64,000 nucleotides of DNA from Dankookia rubra (lineage in GTDB: Bacteria; Pseudomonadota; Alphaproteobacteria; Acetobacterales; Acetobacteraceae). Under the pieces are notes generated by a model, which was given only the letters and a program-made list of their open reading frames with translations, made no database searches and was not told the origin of the DNA. Of the stretch, positions 8,091 through 16,591 are shown piece by piece. Both the position numbers and the translations under genes were made by a program. Where the stretch lies: NCBI RefSeq assembly GCF_004355005.1, contig NZ_SMSJ01000004.1, positions 186,001-250,000 of the forward strand, given 5' to 3'. Every line of letters begins with the position of its first letter. The stretch's first letter is position 1.

Positions 8091-9044
8091 TCAGCCCCAG
8101 TCCGCCCGGACGTAGCGGTAGCCCTGCCCGTCGCGCGCGATGTGCCCCGCGGCCGGGAAGGGGAAATGGTAGCCGATCACCTGGATGCGGTCGGTCGCCA
8201 CCTTGTCCAGCACCCGGCGGCGCGTCGCCTCGGCCGCCGGCGCGTCGAACTCGAACAGCGACTGCATCCCCGGGCGGCGGGCAAACAGCTCCGGCCGATG
8301 GGTGGTATCGGCCAGGACCATCATCTGCTGCCCGGCATCGGCGACGCGGAAGATGCAATGCCCCGGCGTATGGCCGAAGGCGGCCACGGCGTGGATGCCG
8401 GGCGAGACCTCGGCGCCCGGGGCGAAGCGGCGGGTGCGGTCGCGGTAGGGGGCGAAACGGCGAGCAACATTGGCGAAGTTGACCCGCTGGCCCTCCGGGC
8501 TGCGGCTCTCGTTGCCGGCATCGCTCCACCAGGCCCATTCAGGCTCGGCCACCGCCACTTCGGCATTGGGGAAGACCGCGCTGCCGTCCCGCGTCGTCAG
8601 GCCGTGGATATGGTCCTGGTGGCAGTGGGTGATCACCACCAGCCCGACCTTGGCGGGGTCGAGGCCCGCGGCCGCCATGTTGGCGCCGAGCAGCCCGGCG
8701 GTCGGCGCCATCTGGCCGCCGGTGCCGGCATCGAAGGCGACCAGCAGCCTGCCGGTATCGACGAAGGTGACGGTATAGGGCCCGTCATAGGTCGCGGTCG
8801 GCAGGAAGCTCTCGGCCAGGGTCGCCTGCACCTCGGGCAAGGGCGCGTTGCGCACCAGGCCCTCGGCGCTGCGGCGGCTGAAGCCGTCGAAGACCGTCGT
8901 GACGGTGAAGCCGCCCAGCATGAACCGGTACCAGCCCGGCGCCTGCGGCAGGGCGGTGGACGCCGCGCCCTGGGCCATGGCGCGGCCGGCCAGGGCGGGG
9001 GCGGCGAGCGCGGCGATCAGCGCGGCGCGGCGGGTGGTCTCCAT
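8091..9044 (-). CDS. Exported metallo-beta-lactamase-fold hydrolase
   Basis: A 317-residue protein with a signal peptide (METTRRAALIAALAAPALAG, then RAMAQ) that carries an RR near the start and may use Tat. The metal-binding motif HCHQDH of the metallo-beta-lactamase superfamily is in VVITHCHQDHIHG, with a later conserved His in FGHTPGHCIF and a C-terminal GYHFPFPAAGH. The start at 9044 has GGGAGGA upstream. A paralogous but non-exported enzyme lies at 35.2-36.1 kb. The substrate is unknown; lactonase, arylsulfatase or quorum-quenching activity all occur in this subgroup. Confidence 0.87.
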   Translation of the reverse strand: METTRRAALIAALAAPALAGRAMAQGAASTALPQAPGWYRFMLGGFTVTTVFDGFSRRSAEGLVRNAPLPEVQATLAESFLPTATYDGPYTVTFVDTGRLLVAFDAGTGGQMAPTAGLLGANMAAAGLDPAKVGLVVITHCHQDHIHGLTTRDGSAVFPNAEVAVAEPEWAWWSDAGNESRSPEGQRVNFANVARRFAPYRDRTRRFAPGAEVSPGIHAVAAFGHTPGHCIFRVADAGQQMMVLADTTHRPELFARRPGMQSLFEFDAPAAEATRRRVLDKVATDRIQVIGYHFPFPAAGHIARDGQGYRYVRADWG

Positions 9045-9152
9045 TGGGCATCCTCCCTGGCCCGGCGCGCCCTGACGTCGTCGGGCCGCCGCCGGGACGG
9101 ATATGTTGGGCCGGCGATTCACGCCCTGCGCCTTGCGGCCCAGGACGGTCGC

Positions 9153-9204
9153 GGGCCGGTTGGGCCGGTTGGGCCGGTTGGGCCGGTTGGGCCGGTTGGG
9201 CCGG
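9153..9204 (+). repeat. Tandem array of a 9-bp unit, GGGCCGGTT
   Basis: Five perfect head-to-tail copies of GGGCCGGTT occupy 9153-9197, followed by a partial sixth copy. The array lies between two minus-strand genes, upstream of the exported hydrolase and just after the hydroxyacid dehydrogenase stop. Perfect conservation implies recent slippage, so copy number may vary among strains. Confidence 0.93.
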
Positions 9205-9227
9205 GGAGGATGCGCCAGGCCGGCGCG

Positions 9228-10205
9228 CTACGCCACCCGGTGCGGCGGGGCGGTGTGCTTGATCAGCACGGCGTCGAGGTTCTCCAGCGCCCGGTTGCCC
9301 ATGGCGTCGCGCACCTCGATCGTCGCGCTGCCGAGATGCGGCAGGAGCGCCACGTTCTCGAGCGTGAGGTAGCCTGGGTTCACCTTCGGCTCGCCGTCAT
9401 AGACATCGAGCCCGGCGGCGCGGATATGCCCCGACCTCAGTGCGGCGATCAGGCTCTCGTCGTGCACCGAAACGCCCCGGCCGCTGTTCACCACGATGCT
9501 GCCCGGCTTCATCTTGTTGAGGCGCGCCGTGTTCAGCCAATGCCGGTTGGCATCGCCGCCGGGGACATGCATCGAGATGATGTCGATCGCACCGAGGAAG
9601 CTGTCCTCGTTGTCGTGGTAGATGGCGCCCTGCTCCACCTCGGGCGGCAGCTTCTGGATGTCGCGGTAGTGGATCTCCATCCTGAACCCACGGGCCATGG
9701 CCGCGAGTTCCCGGCCGATGCGGCCGAAGCCGAGGATGCCGAGCTTCTTGCCCTCGAGCGTCACGCCCATGAGCTGGGTCGGCGCCCAGCCCTTCCACTG
9801 GCCCGCGCGGACCATGCGCTCGCCCTCGCCGGCGCGGCGGGCGGCCATCAGCATCAGGGTGAAGGCGCATTCCGCGGTGGCGAAGGAGAGCACCTCCGGC
9901 GTGTTCACCACGACGATGTTCCGCGCCTTGGCCGCAGCGATGTCGATATGGTCGAAGCCGACCGAGAAGGTGGCGATGACCTTCACGCTGTCCGGCAGGG
10001 CCTTGATGCAGGCGGCGTCGAACTTGTCCCCGGCGGCGCCGAGGATGCCGGCGGCGCCGATCTCATTCGCGCGGCGGGCGATCTCGGCGCCATCGGTCGA
10101 CCAGGGATCGTCGTTCGGGTTCAGGCGGGCGTCGTAGTCGCGGCTGGCGCGCGCCTCGATGGCATCGGGCAGCTTGCGGGTGACGAGCAGGATCGGCTTG
10201 GCCAT
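9228..10205 (-). CDS. D-2-hydroxyacid dehydrogenase (glyoxylate/hydroxypyruvate reductase type)
   Basis: A 325-residue NAD(P)-dependent D-isomer 2-hydroxyacid dehydrogenase. The Rossmann motif is GILGFGRIGRELAAMARGF. The catalytic triad is visible as Arg in NSGRGVSV, Glu in YDGEPKVNP and His in LLPHLGSAT. The substrate-binding segment is FSVGFDHIDIAAAKAR. The family reduces glyoxylate or hydroxypyruvate to glycolate or glycerate, which would complement the glycolate oxidase at the left end. The start ATG at 10205 has AAGGAG at good spacing. Exact substrate cannot be read from the sequence. Confidence 0.9.
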   Translation of the reverse strand: MAKPILLVTRKLPDAIEARASRDYDARLNPNDDPWSTDGAEIARRANEIGAAGILGAAGDKFDAACIKALPDSVKVIATFSVGFDHIDIAAAKARNIVVVNTPEVLSFATAECAFTLMLMAARRAGEGERMVRAGQWKGWAPTQLMGVTLEGKKLGILGFGRIGRELAAMARGFRMEIHYRDIQKLPPEVEQGAIYHDNEDSFLGAIDIISMHVPGGDANRHWLNTARLNKMKPGSIVVNSGRGVSVHDESLIAALRSGHIRAAGLDVYDGEPKVNPGYLTLENVALLPHLGSATIEVRDAMGNRALENLDAVLIKHTAPPHRVA

Positions 10206-10358
10206 GGTGGACGGTCTCCTTCGGGCGGCCGGTGTACCAGCGTGTCCGACCCAGAGAAATAGAGGGGGGTCTCAGGTGGCCTTGCGTCCCGCCCTTCCCT
10301 TGCCTTGCGCCCGCCCCCGGGGCACCGTCCCGCCCCTGAATCGGGAAGGAGCGTCCCC

Positions 10359-11150
10359 ATGGATCTCGGGTTGAAGGGCCGCCGCGCCCTGGTGATGGGT
10401 GGAACCAAGGGCCTCGGCCGCTCGATCGCCGATGCGCTGGCGGCCGAGGGCGCCGGCCTCGTCATCAGCGGCCGCGACCAGGGCCGGCTGGACCAGGCCG
10501 CTTCCGAGCTGAAGGCGGCCGGGGCCGCGGCAGCTTCCGGCGTCGTCGCCGACGTCGCCAGCAGCGCCGACATGGACTGCCTGGCCGAGGCGGCGGTGGC
10601 CGCGCTCGGCGGGGTCGACATCCTGGTGCTGAACCATGGCGGCCCGCCGCCCTGCACCGCCAGCCAGATCACCGAGCCCGCCTTGCTGGAATGGTTCCAG
10701 CACATCGTCGTCTCGCCGATCCGGATCACCAACGCCCTGCTGCCGGCGATGCGGGAACGGAAATGGGGCCGCGTCATCGTGGTCGGCAGCACCGGCATGC
10801 AGCACCCGATCCCGACGCTGGCGCTGTCCAACACGCTGCGCGCCTCGATCTGGGGCTGGCTGAAGACCCTGAGCGGCGAGGTGGCGAAGGACGGGGTGAC
10901 GATGAACGTGCTCGCCCCCGGCACCATCCTGACGGACCGCGTGACCTCGACCACCACGGTGCGGGCGAAGGCGAAGGGCGTCTCCTTCGATGAGGCGCTG
11001 GCCGAGGCCGCCGCCGAGATCCCTGCCGGTCGCTTGGGCACGCCGGCGGATTACGGGCCGATGGGTGCCTTCCTGGCGAGCGAGAAAGGCGGCTACGTGA
11101 CCGGCAGCATGATCCGCGTCGACGGCGGCCGCGTGCGCGGGATGGTGTGA
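10359..11150 (+). CDS. SDR-family oxidoreductase lacking the YxxxK motif
   Basis: A 263-residue short-chain dehydrogenase. The cofactor motif is GGTKGLGRSIADALA and the second glycine-containing loop is NHGGPPP. The usual catalytic Tyr-x-x-x-Lys is not present: the corresponding segment reads LALSNTLRASIWGWLKTL, with Ser/Asn/Arg instead. This is a known FabG-like subgroup with an LSNxLR signature. The C-terminal GRLGTPADYG and GSMIRVDGGRVRG are intact. It may be a reductase with a different proton donor or a non-classical member. The start at 10359 follows GGGAAGGAG. It is divergent from the hydroxyacid dehydrogenase across 153 bp. Confidence 0.87.
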   Translation: MDLGLKGRRALVMGGTKGLGRSIADALAAEGAGLVISGRDQGRLDQAASELKAAGAAAASGVVADVASSADMDCLAEAAVAALGGVDILVLNHGGPPPCTASQITEPALLEWFQHIVVSPIRITNALLPAMRERKWGRVIVVGSTGMQHPIPTLALSNTLRASIWGWLKTLSGEVAKDGVTMNVLAPGTILTDRVTSTTTVRAKAKGVSFDEALAEAAAEIPAGRLGTPADYGPMGAFLASEKGGYVTGSMIRVDGGRVRGMV

Positions 11151-11157
11151 AGGAAGG

Positions 11158-11282
11158 CCGGGGAGAAGGCATTCTCCCCGGACCCCTCATCTATTTCTGT
11201 GAGTCCGGCACCCTCCGCGCGGCGGCAGCCGACTCACAAAAAGGAAGGGTGGGGTTCGGGGAGGGAATACTTTTCCCTCCCC
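11158..11282 (+). repeat. Nested palindromic intergenic element, copy A
   Basis: Three palindromes in a row after the SDR stop. First, CCGGGGAGAA-GGCA-TTCTCCCCGG (11158-11181). Second, an imperfect long hairpin from TGTGAGTC (11198) to GACTCACA (11238) with a CGCGCGGCGG core. Third, GGGGAGGGAA-TACTT-TTCCCTCCCC (11258-11282). The first arm recurs almost exactly at 49217-49240 and the third recurs at 30894-30918. The first hairpin lies eight bases after the SDR stop and could also end transcripts, although no T run follows. Confidence 0.75.
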
Positions 11283-11331
11283 GACCTTCGGCACGAGATT
11301 CGCTAGGACCTATTCGCCGCAGGAGCCTTCG

Positions 11332-12597
11332 ATGCTGCCCAACCTCACCCCCGACGTCGCGCTGGCGGAGCAGCTTTTCGCCGAGTTGCGCGCCCGCAGC
11401 TTCGACGGCACCGGCATCACCCGCGAGGCCTATGGCCCGGGCGAGCGCATGGCGCATGCGTTGCTGGCCGAGGCAGGCGATGCGCTGGGGCTGGAGCGCA
11501 AGGTCGACCCCGTCGGCAACATGTACCTCACCCTGCCCGGCGCCGACCGCGCGACGAAGCGCGTCATCCTCGGCAGCCACCTCGACAGCGTGCGGCAGGG
11601 CGGCAACTACGACGGCGCCGCCGGCGTGCTGGCCGGGCTCGCCGCCGTCGCCGGCATGAAGCGGGCGGGCTTCACCCCGGGCCGCGACGTCACCGTCATG
11701 GCGATCCGGGCCGAGGAGGCCGGCGCCTGGTTCCCCACCAGCTACCCCGGCAGCCGCGGCGCGCTCGGGACGATGCGGCCGGAGGAACTGCAGGTGAAGC
11801 GGCTCGACAGCGGCCGCACGCTGGCCGAGCACATGCGGGACGAGGGCTTCGATCCCGGCTTCGTCGAGGCGGGCCAGCGGGCGGTCGGGCCGGACGACGT
11901 CGCCGCCTTCCTCGAGGTGCATATCGAGCAGGGCCCGGTGCTGGATGCCGAGGGCATCCCCATTGGCATCATCACCGGCATCCCCGGCAGCCGGCGCCTG
12001 CGCGCCGGGCGGGTGATCGGCGAATGGAACCACTCCGGCGCCACGCCGCGGAAGTACCGGCGCGACGCGGCGATCGCGCTGGCCGACCTGGCGGTGGCGA
12101 TGGACGAGGCCTGGTGCCTGCTGGAAGCCCGCGGCCACCGCATGGTCTGCACCTTCTGCGTGCTGGCGACGGCGCCGGAGGCGGGTTTCACCAAGATCCC
12201 CGGCGAGGCGCATTTCCAGCTCGATGTCCGCAGCGTCAACCTGCATTCCTGCGACGCGCTGTTCGAGGTTCTGTACGACAAGGTCGCCGAGATCGAGGCG
12301 CGGCGCGGCGTCAGGTTCGAGCTGGGCTCGGAGGCGGGCAGCCGCGCCAGCCCGATGGATGCCGGCGTGCAGGCCGGCCTGGTGCGGGCGGCGGAGGCGC
12401 TGGGGGCGAAGTACCTGGCGATGGCCTCCGGCGGCGGGCATGACGCGGCGGCCTTCGCCCAGGCGGGCGTGCCGGCGGGCATGCTCTTCGTCCGCAACCA
12501 AAACGGCAGCCACAACCCACATGAGGCGATGCGGATGGAGGATTTTGCGGTGGCCTGCGCGGTCGCGCAGCGGTTCGCGGCGGAGTATGGGGCTTGA
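11332..12597 (+). CDS. M20-family amidohydrolase (N-carbamoyl-L-amino-acid hydrolase / allantoate amidohydrolase type)
   Basis: A 421-residue metal-dependent hydrolase that cleaves ureido or N-carbamoyl groups. Metal ligands are visible: His83 in LGSHLDSV, Asp94 in GNYDGAAGV, Glu128/Glu129 in AIRAEEAG, His197 in VHIEQGPVL and a C-terminal His in GSHNPHEAM. The GSR of this subfamily follows the Glu pair. It is followed by hyuA with a 4-base overlap and by hyuB, so the trio likely opens and hydrolyses hydantoin-like or related cyclic amides through an N-carbamoyl intermediate. Allantoate as substrate is an alternative. Confidence 0.9.
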   Translation: MLPNLTPDVALAEQLFAELRARSFDGTGITREAYGPGERMAHALLAEAGDALGLERKVDPVGNMYLTLPGADRATKRVILGSHLDSVRQGGNYDGAAGVLAGLAAVAGMKRAGFTPGRDVTVMAIRAEEAGAWFPTSYPGSRGALGTMRPEELQVKRLDSGRTLAEHMRDEGFDPGFVEAGQRAVGPDDVAAFLEVHIEQGPVLDAEGIPIGIITGIPGSRRLRAGRVIGEWNHSGATPRKYRRDAAIALADLAVAMDEAWCLLEARGHRMVCTFCVLATAPEAGFTKIPGEAHFQLDVRSVNLHSCDALFEVLYDKVAEIEARRGVRFELGSEAGSRASPMDAGVQAGLVRAAEALGAKYLAMASGGGHDAAAFAQAGVPAGMLFVRNQNGSHNPHEAMRMEDFAVACAVAQRFAAEYGA

Positions 12598-14666
12598 GCG
12601 CGAAGCTCGCCGTCGATATCGGCGGCACCTTCACCGACCTCGCCATCGAGCGCGGCGCCGAGCGCTGGACCGCCAAGGTCCTGACCACGCCGGCCGCGCC
12701 CGAGCAGGGCGTGCTGGACGGCGTCGCCCAGGTGCTGGCCAAGGCCGGGATGGCGCCCGCCGACATTATCCTCGTCATCCACGGCACGACGCTGGCGACC
12801 AATGCGGTGATCGAGCGGAAGGGGGCCAGGACCGCGCTCCTGACGACCGACGGCTTCCGCGACGTCCTCGCCCTCGGCAACGAGAGCCGCTACGACCAGT
12901 ACGACCTGAACATCGAGCTGCCGCAGCCGCTGGTGCCGCGCCGCTGGCGCCTGCCGGTCAGCGAGCGGCTGGACAATACGGGCAAGGTCCTGCTGCCGCT
13001 GGACGAGGCGGCGGTCGAGGCCCAGGTCGCCTTCATGCGGGCCGAGGGGATCGAGGCGGTCGCCATCGGCTTCCTGCATGCCTTCGTCAACCCCGAGCAT
13101 GAAAGGCAGGCCGCGGCGATCGTCCGGCGGCTCTGGCCCGAGGTGCCGATCTCGCTCTCCTCCGAGGTCTCGCCCGAGATGCGGGAATGGGAGCGCTTCA
13201 GCACCACCGTCGCCAATGCCTATGTCCAGCCGAGGATGGCCAGTTATCTCGGCCGGCTCGAGGTCGGGCTGCGCGACGCGGGCCTTGCCTGTCCGCTTTT
13301 CATGATGCTCTCGGGCGGCGGGCTGACGACGCTCGAGACGGCGGCGCGCTTCCCGATCCGGCTGGTGGAGAGCGGCCCGGCCGGGGGCGCGATCTTCTCG
13401 GCGCATGTGGCGCGGGAGCGCGGCCTCGAGCGCGTGCTGTCCTTCGACATGGGCGGCACCACGGCGAAGGTGTGCCTGATCGACGACTTCCAGCCGCAGG
13501 CGAGCCGGGCCTTCGAGGTGGCACGCGTCGGCCGCTTCAAGAAGGGCTCCGGCCTGCCGCTGCGCATCCCGGTGATCGAGATGGTGGAGATCGGCGCCGG
13601 CGGCGGCTCGATCGCCGCGGTGGACAGCCTCGGCCGCATCACGGTGGGGCCGGAGAGCGCCGGCGCCGATCCGGGCCCGGCCTGCTACGGCCGCGGCGGG
13701 GTGAAGCCGGCGGTGACGGATGCCAACCTGGCGCTCGGCCGCTACGACCCCCTGGCCTTCGCCGGCGGGTCGCTGCGGCTGTTCCCCGAGGCCTCGCGCG
13801 ACGCGCTGGCTGCCGAAGTCGGCGGCAGGCTCGGCCTCTCCGCCGAGATGGCGGCGCTCGGCGTGGTCGAGATGGTGGACGAGAACATGTCGAACGCCGC
13901 CCGCGTGCATGCCATCGAGAGCGGCAAGGGTTTCTCCGGCCGCAGCATCATCGCCTTCGGCGGCGGCGGCCCGGTGCATGGCTACCGCGTGGCGGAGAAG
14001 ATCGGGGTGAAGCGGCTGCTGGTGCCGAGCGGCGCCGGGGTCGGCAGCGCCATCGGCTTCCTCCGCGCGCCGGTCGCCTATGAGGTGGTGCGCAGCCTCT
14101 ACCAGCGCTTCGCGAGTTTCGACGTCGAGGCGGTGAATGCGCTGCTGGCGGGGATGGCGGCGGAGGCCTCGGCCGTGGTCGCCAAGGGCGCCTTCGGGGC
14201 GGAGACCAGGGAAAGCCGCATCGCCTACATGCGCTATGTCGGCCAGGGGCACGAGATCTCCGTCCCCCTGCCGCCGCGCGACATGACGGCCGAGGACGTG
14301 CGGACTATTCGCGCGCTCTACGACCAGGAATATACCCGCTTCTACGACCGCCCCGTGCCGGGCAGCGACGTCGAGGTCCTGAGCTTCGCGGTGACGGTGG
14401 CGACGCTGGTCGAGCCGGTGGAGCCGGCCGCCGCGGCGCATGCCGCCCCTGCCCCGGCGCCGATCCGCCGGCAGGCGGTGCGCGACACCGTCACCGGCGA
14501 GGTGGCGGACTGGCCGGTCTATGACCGCGCGGCGATGGCACCGGGCGCGGTGGTGCCCGGCCCCTGCATCGTGGCGGAGGCGGAGACGAGCACGCTGGTC
14601 GGCCCGGGCTGGACCTGCGCGATGGACAGCCTCGGCTATCTCGACCTGACGCAGGAGAGCGCGTGA
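12594..14666 (+). CDS. hyuA: Hydantoinase/oxoprolinase subunit A (HyuA)
   Basis: A 690-residue HyuA-family protein with the ASKHA-type nucleotide-binding start KLAVDIGGTFTDLA, then HGTTLATNAVIERKG, LSFDMGGTTAKVCLIDD and GAGGGSIAAVD. The family uses ATP to open N-methylhydantoin, 5-oxoproline or acetone-type substrates together with subunit B. The start is a TTG at 12594 whose bases overlap the TGA of the upstream amidohydrolase, pointing to translational coupling; no ATG fits the conserved N-terminus. hyuB follows with a one-base overlap. Confidence 0.92.
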   Translation: MSAKLAVDIGGTFTDLAIERGAERWTAKVLTTPAAPEQGVLDGVAQVLAKAGMAPADIILVIHGTTLATNAVIERKGARTALLTTDGFRDVLALGNESRYDQYDLNIELPQPLVPRRWRLPVSERLDNTGKVLLPLDEAAVEAQVAFMRAEGIEAVAIGFLHAFVNPEHERQAAAIVRRLWPEVPISLSSEVSPEMREWERFSTTVANAYVQPRMASYLGRLEVGLRDAGLACPLFMMLSGGGLTTLETAARFPIRLVESGPAGGAIFSAHVARERGLERVLSFDMGGTTAKVCLIDDFQPQASRAFEVARVGRFKKGSGLPLRIPVIEMVEIGAGGGSIAAVDSLGRITVGPESAGADPGPACYGRGGVKPAVTDANLALGRYDPLAFAGGSLRLFPEASRDALAAEVGGRLGLSAEMAALGVVEMVDENMSNAARVHAIESGKGFSGRSIIAFGGGGPVHGYRVAEKIGVKRLLVPSGAGVGSAIGFLRAPVAYEVVRSLYQRFASFDVEAVNALLAGMAAEASAVVAKGAFGAETRESRIAYMRYVGQGHEISVPLPPRDMTAEDVRTIRALYDQEYTRFYDRPVPGSDVEVLSFAVTVATLVEPVEPAAAAHAAPAPAPIRRQAVRDTVTGEVADWPVYDRAAMAPGAVVPGPCIVAEAETSTLVGPGWTCAMDSLGYLDLTQESA

Positions 14667-16351
14667 TGAAGGACACCAGCACGCAGGACACCGGAGCCCT
14701 CGCCAAAATCCAGCGCCAGATCCAGTGGAACCGCCTGATCGCGGTGGTCGAGGAACAGGCGCAGACCATGATCCGCACCGCCTTTTCCACCACGGTGCGC
14801 GAAGCCGGCGACCTCTCGGCCGGCATCTTCGACCTGCAGGGCCGCATGCTGGCCCAGGCCGTCACCGGCACGCCGGGCCACGTCAATTCCATGATGGAAA
14901 GCGTTGGCCATTTCTTGGCGAAATTCCCGGCGCACACCATGCAGCCCGGCGACCACTACATCACCAACGACCCCTGGCTCGGCACCGGCCACCTGCACGA
15001 CCTGACCGTCGTCACGCCGGCCTTCCGCAACGGCAGGATCGTCGGCCTTTTCGCCAACACCGCCCATATCATCGACATCGGCGGGCTCGGCATGGGGCCG
15101 GAGGGACGCAGCGTCTTCGAGGAAGGCCTCTACATCCCCATCGTCAAGTGCTTCGACCGCGGCGCGCCGAACGAGACCTTCTTCGACTTCCTCCGCGCCG
15201 GCAGCCGCACGCCGGTGGAGCTGGAAGGCGACGTCTACAGCCTCTGCGCCTGCAACGATGCCGGCGCCAAGCGGCTGGTCGAGATGCTGGACGAGTTCGA
15301 CATGGACAGCCTCGACCCGCTGGCCGGCTTCATCTTCGACAGCTCGCTGGCCGCGACGCTCGAGGAGATCCGCAAGCTGCCGCAGGGCACCTATGGCGGC
15401 TCGATCAAGTCGGACGGCTACGAGTTCGAGGTGACGCTGCAGGCCTCGATGACCATCGCCGCGGACCGCATCACGGTGGACTATGCCGGCACCTCCGGCC
15501 TGTCCACGCGTGGCATCAACGTCCCCCCGGCCTATTGCCGCGCCTATGCCTGCTTCGGCATCAAGTGCGTCGTGGCGCCCGAGATCCCGAACAACTGGGC
15601 CAGCCTCTCGCCCTTCCACATGGTCATCCCGGAAGGCTGCATCCTGAACGCGCCGCGTCCCTACCCCGTCAGCGTCCGCCACGTCGTCGGGCAATTGCTG
15701 CCCGACCTGATGATGGGCTGCCTGCACCAGGCGGTGCCCGATCGCGTCAATGCCGAGGGCTCCTCCGCGCTCTGGAACCCGCCGCTGCGCGGCGGCTCAC
15801 AGGTCTCCGGCCAGGCCGCCGAGACCGAGGATTTCGAGATCATCACCTTCAACTCCGGCGGCACCGGCGCCCGGCCGGCCAAGGACGGCCTCGACGGCAT
15901 CGCCTTCCCCTCCGGTGTCCGCACCATGCCGGTAGAGGCGACCGAGAACGTCGCGCCGGTGATCTTCTGGCAGAAGCAGCTTCGTCCGGATTCCGCCGGG
16001 CCGGGGCGCACCCGCGGTGGCTTCGGCCAGGTCATGGAGATCGGCGCCAAGGACGAGGCCGAGTTCGCCGTCAACGCCATCTTCGACCGCGTCGCCAATG
16101 CGCCGAAGGGCCGCGAGGGCGGCGGCGACGGCGCCACCGGCTGGGTCGGACTCAACGACGCCAACGGCACGCCGCTGCGCACCAAGGGCTTCCAGGTGAT
16201 CCCGAAGGGCCGCCGCCTGCTGTTGAAGCTGCCCGGCGGCGGCGGCATGGGCGACCCGAAGGCGCGGGATCCGGAGCAGGTGAGGCGCGACGTGGCCGAC
16301 GGCCTTATCTCGAAGCAGGCGGCCCGCGACCTCTACGGCGTCGAGGCCTGA
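14666..16351 (+). CDS. hyuB: Hydantoinase/oxoprolinase subunit B (HyuB)
   Basis: A 561-residue HyuB-family subunit, with HVNSMMESV, HYITNDPWLGTGHLHD, FANTAHIIDIGG and a glycine-rich end LPGGGGMGDPKARDPE, all typical of the family. With HyuA it forms the ATP-dependent hydantoinase. The ATG at 14666 overlaps the hyuA stop by one base (TGATG); a GTG one codon upstream is also possible. It ends the amidohydrolase-hyuA-hyuB operon; the next gene starts 240 bp later. Confidence 0.92.
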   Translation: MKDTSTQDTGALAKIQRQIQWNRLIAVVEEQAQTMIRTAFSTTVREAGDLSAGIFDLQGRMLAQAVTGTPGHVNSMMESVGHFLAKFPAHTMQPGDHYITNDPWLGTGHLHDLTVVTPAFRNGRIVGLFANTAHIIDIGGLGMGPEGRSVFEEGLYIPIVKCFDRGAPNETFFDFLRAGSRTPVELEGDVYSLCACNDAGAKRLVEMLDEFDMDSLDPLAGFIFDSSLAATLEEIRKLPQGTYGGSIKSDGYEFEVTLQASMTIAADRITVDYAGTSGLSTRGINVPPAYCRAYACFGIKCVVAPEIPNNWASLSPFHMVIPEGCILNAPRPYPVSVRHVVGQLLPDLMMGCLHQAVPDRVNAEGSSALWNPPLRGGSQVSGQAAETEDFEIITFNSGGTGARPAKDGLDGIAFPSGVRTMPVEATENVAPVIFWQKQLRPDSAGPGRTRGGFGQVMEIGAKDEAEFAVNAIFDRVANAPKGREGGGDGATGWVGLNDANGTPLRTKGFQVIPKGRRLLLKLPGGGGMGDPKARDPEQVRRDVADGLISKQAARDLYGVEA

Positions 16352-16591
16352 TCGCACCGGCGCTGCCGCCTCTGCCATCCTCCTCAGAAACGAGGAGGCG
16401 ACGTCCGATGCGGTTGCGGCTGCAGGCGACGACCGAGGAGGGCGGGCTGCGCGCGGCGGAACGGCCGCGCCTCACGCAGGCGTGGGCGGCGGTGCGGGCC
16501 GCCGCCACACGCGACGGTTGCACCTCGCGCTGCCGTTGACTTAGCCTCCCTAACAAGGATCAAGCATCCACGTCCCGGGAGGACACCCAGC

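Noticed and set aside
9153-9204. Possible CRISPR array
   Set aside because: Units are 9 bp with no spacers, and no cas genes are in the window; a simple tandem repeat.
11742-14441. An 899-codon minus-strand open frame opposite the amidohydrolase and hyuA
   Set aside because: It is the antisense of two clearly conserved genes; its product is Arg/Gly/His/Asp-rich with no domain, a GC artefact.
16352-16591. Small gene at about 16409-16539
   Set aside because: An Arg/Ala-rich 43-codon frame with no ribosome site or conserved features; an inverted repeat (CCTCCTC...GAGGAGG) nearby suggests untranslated sequence.
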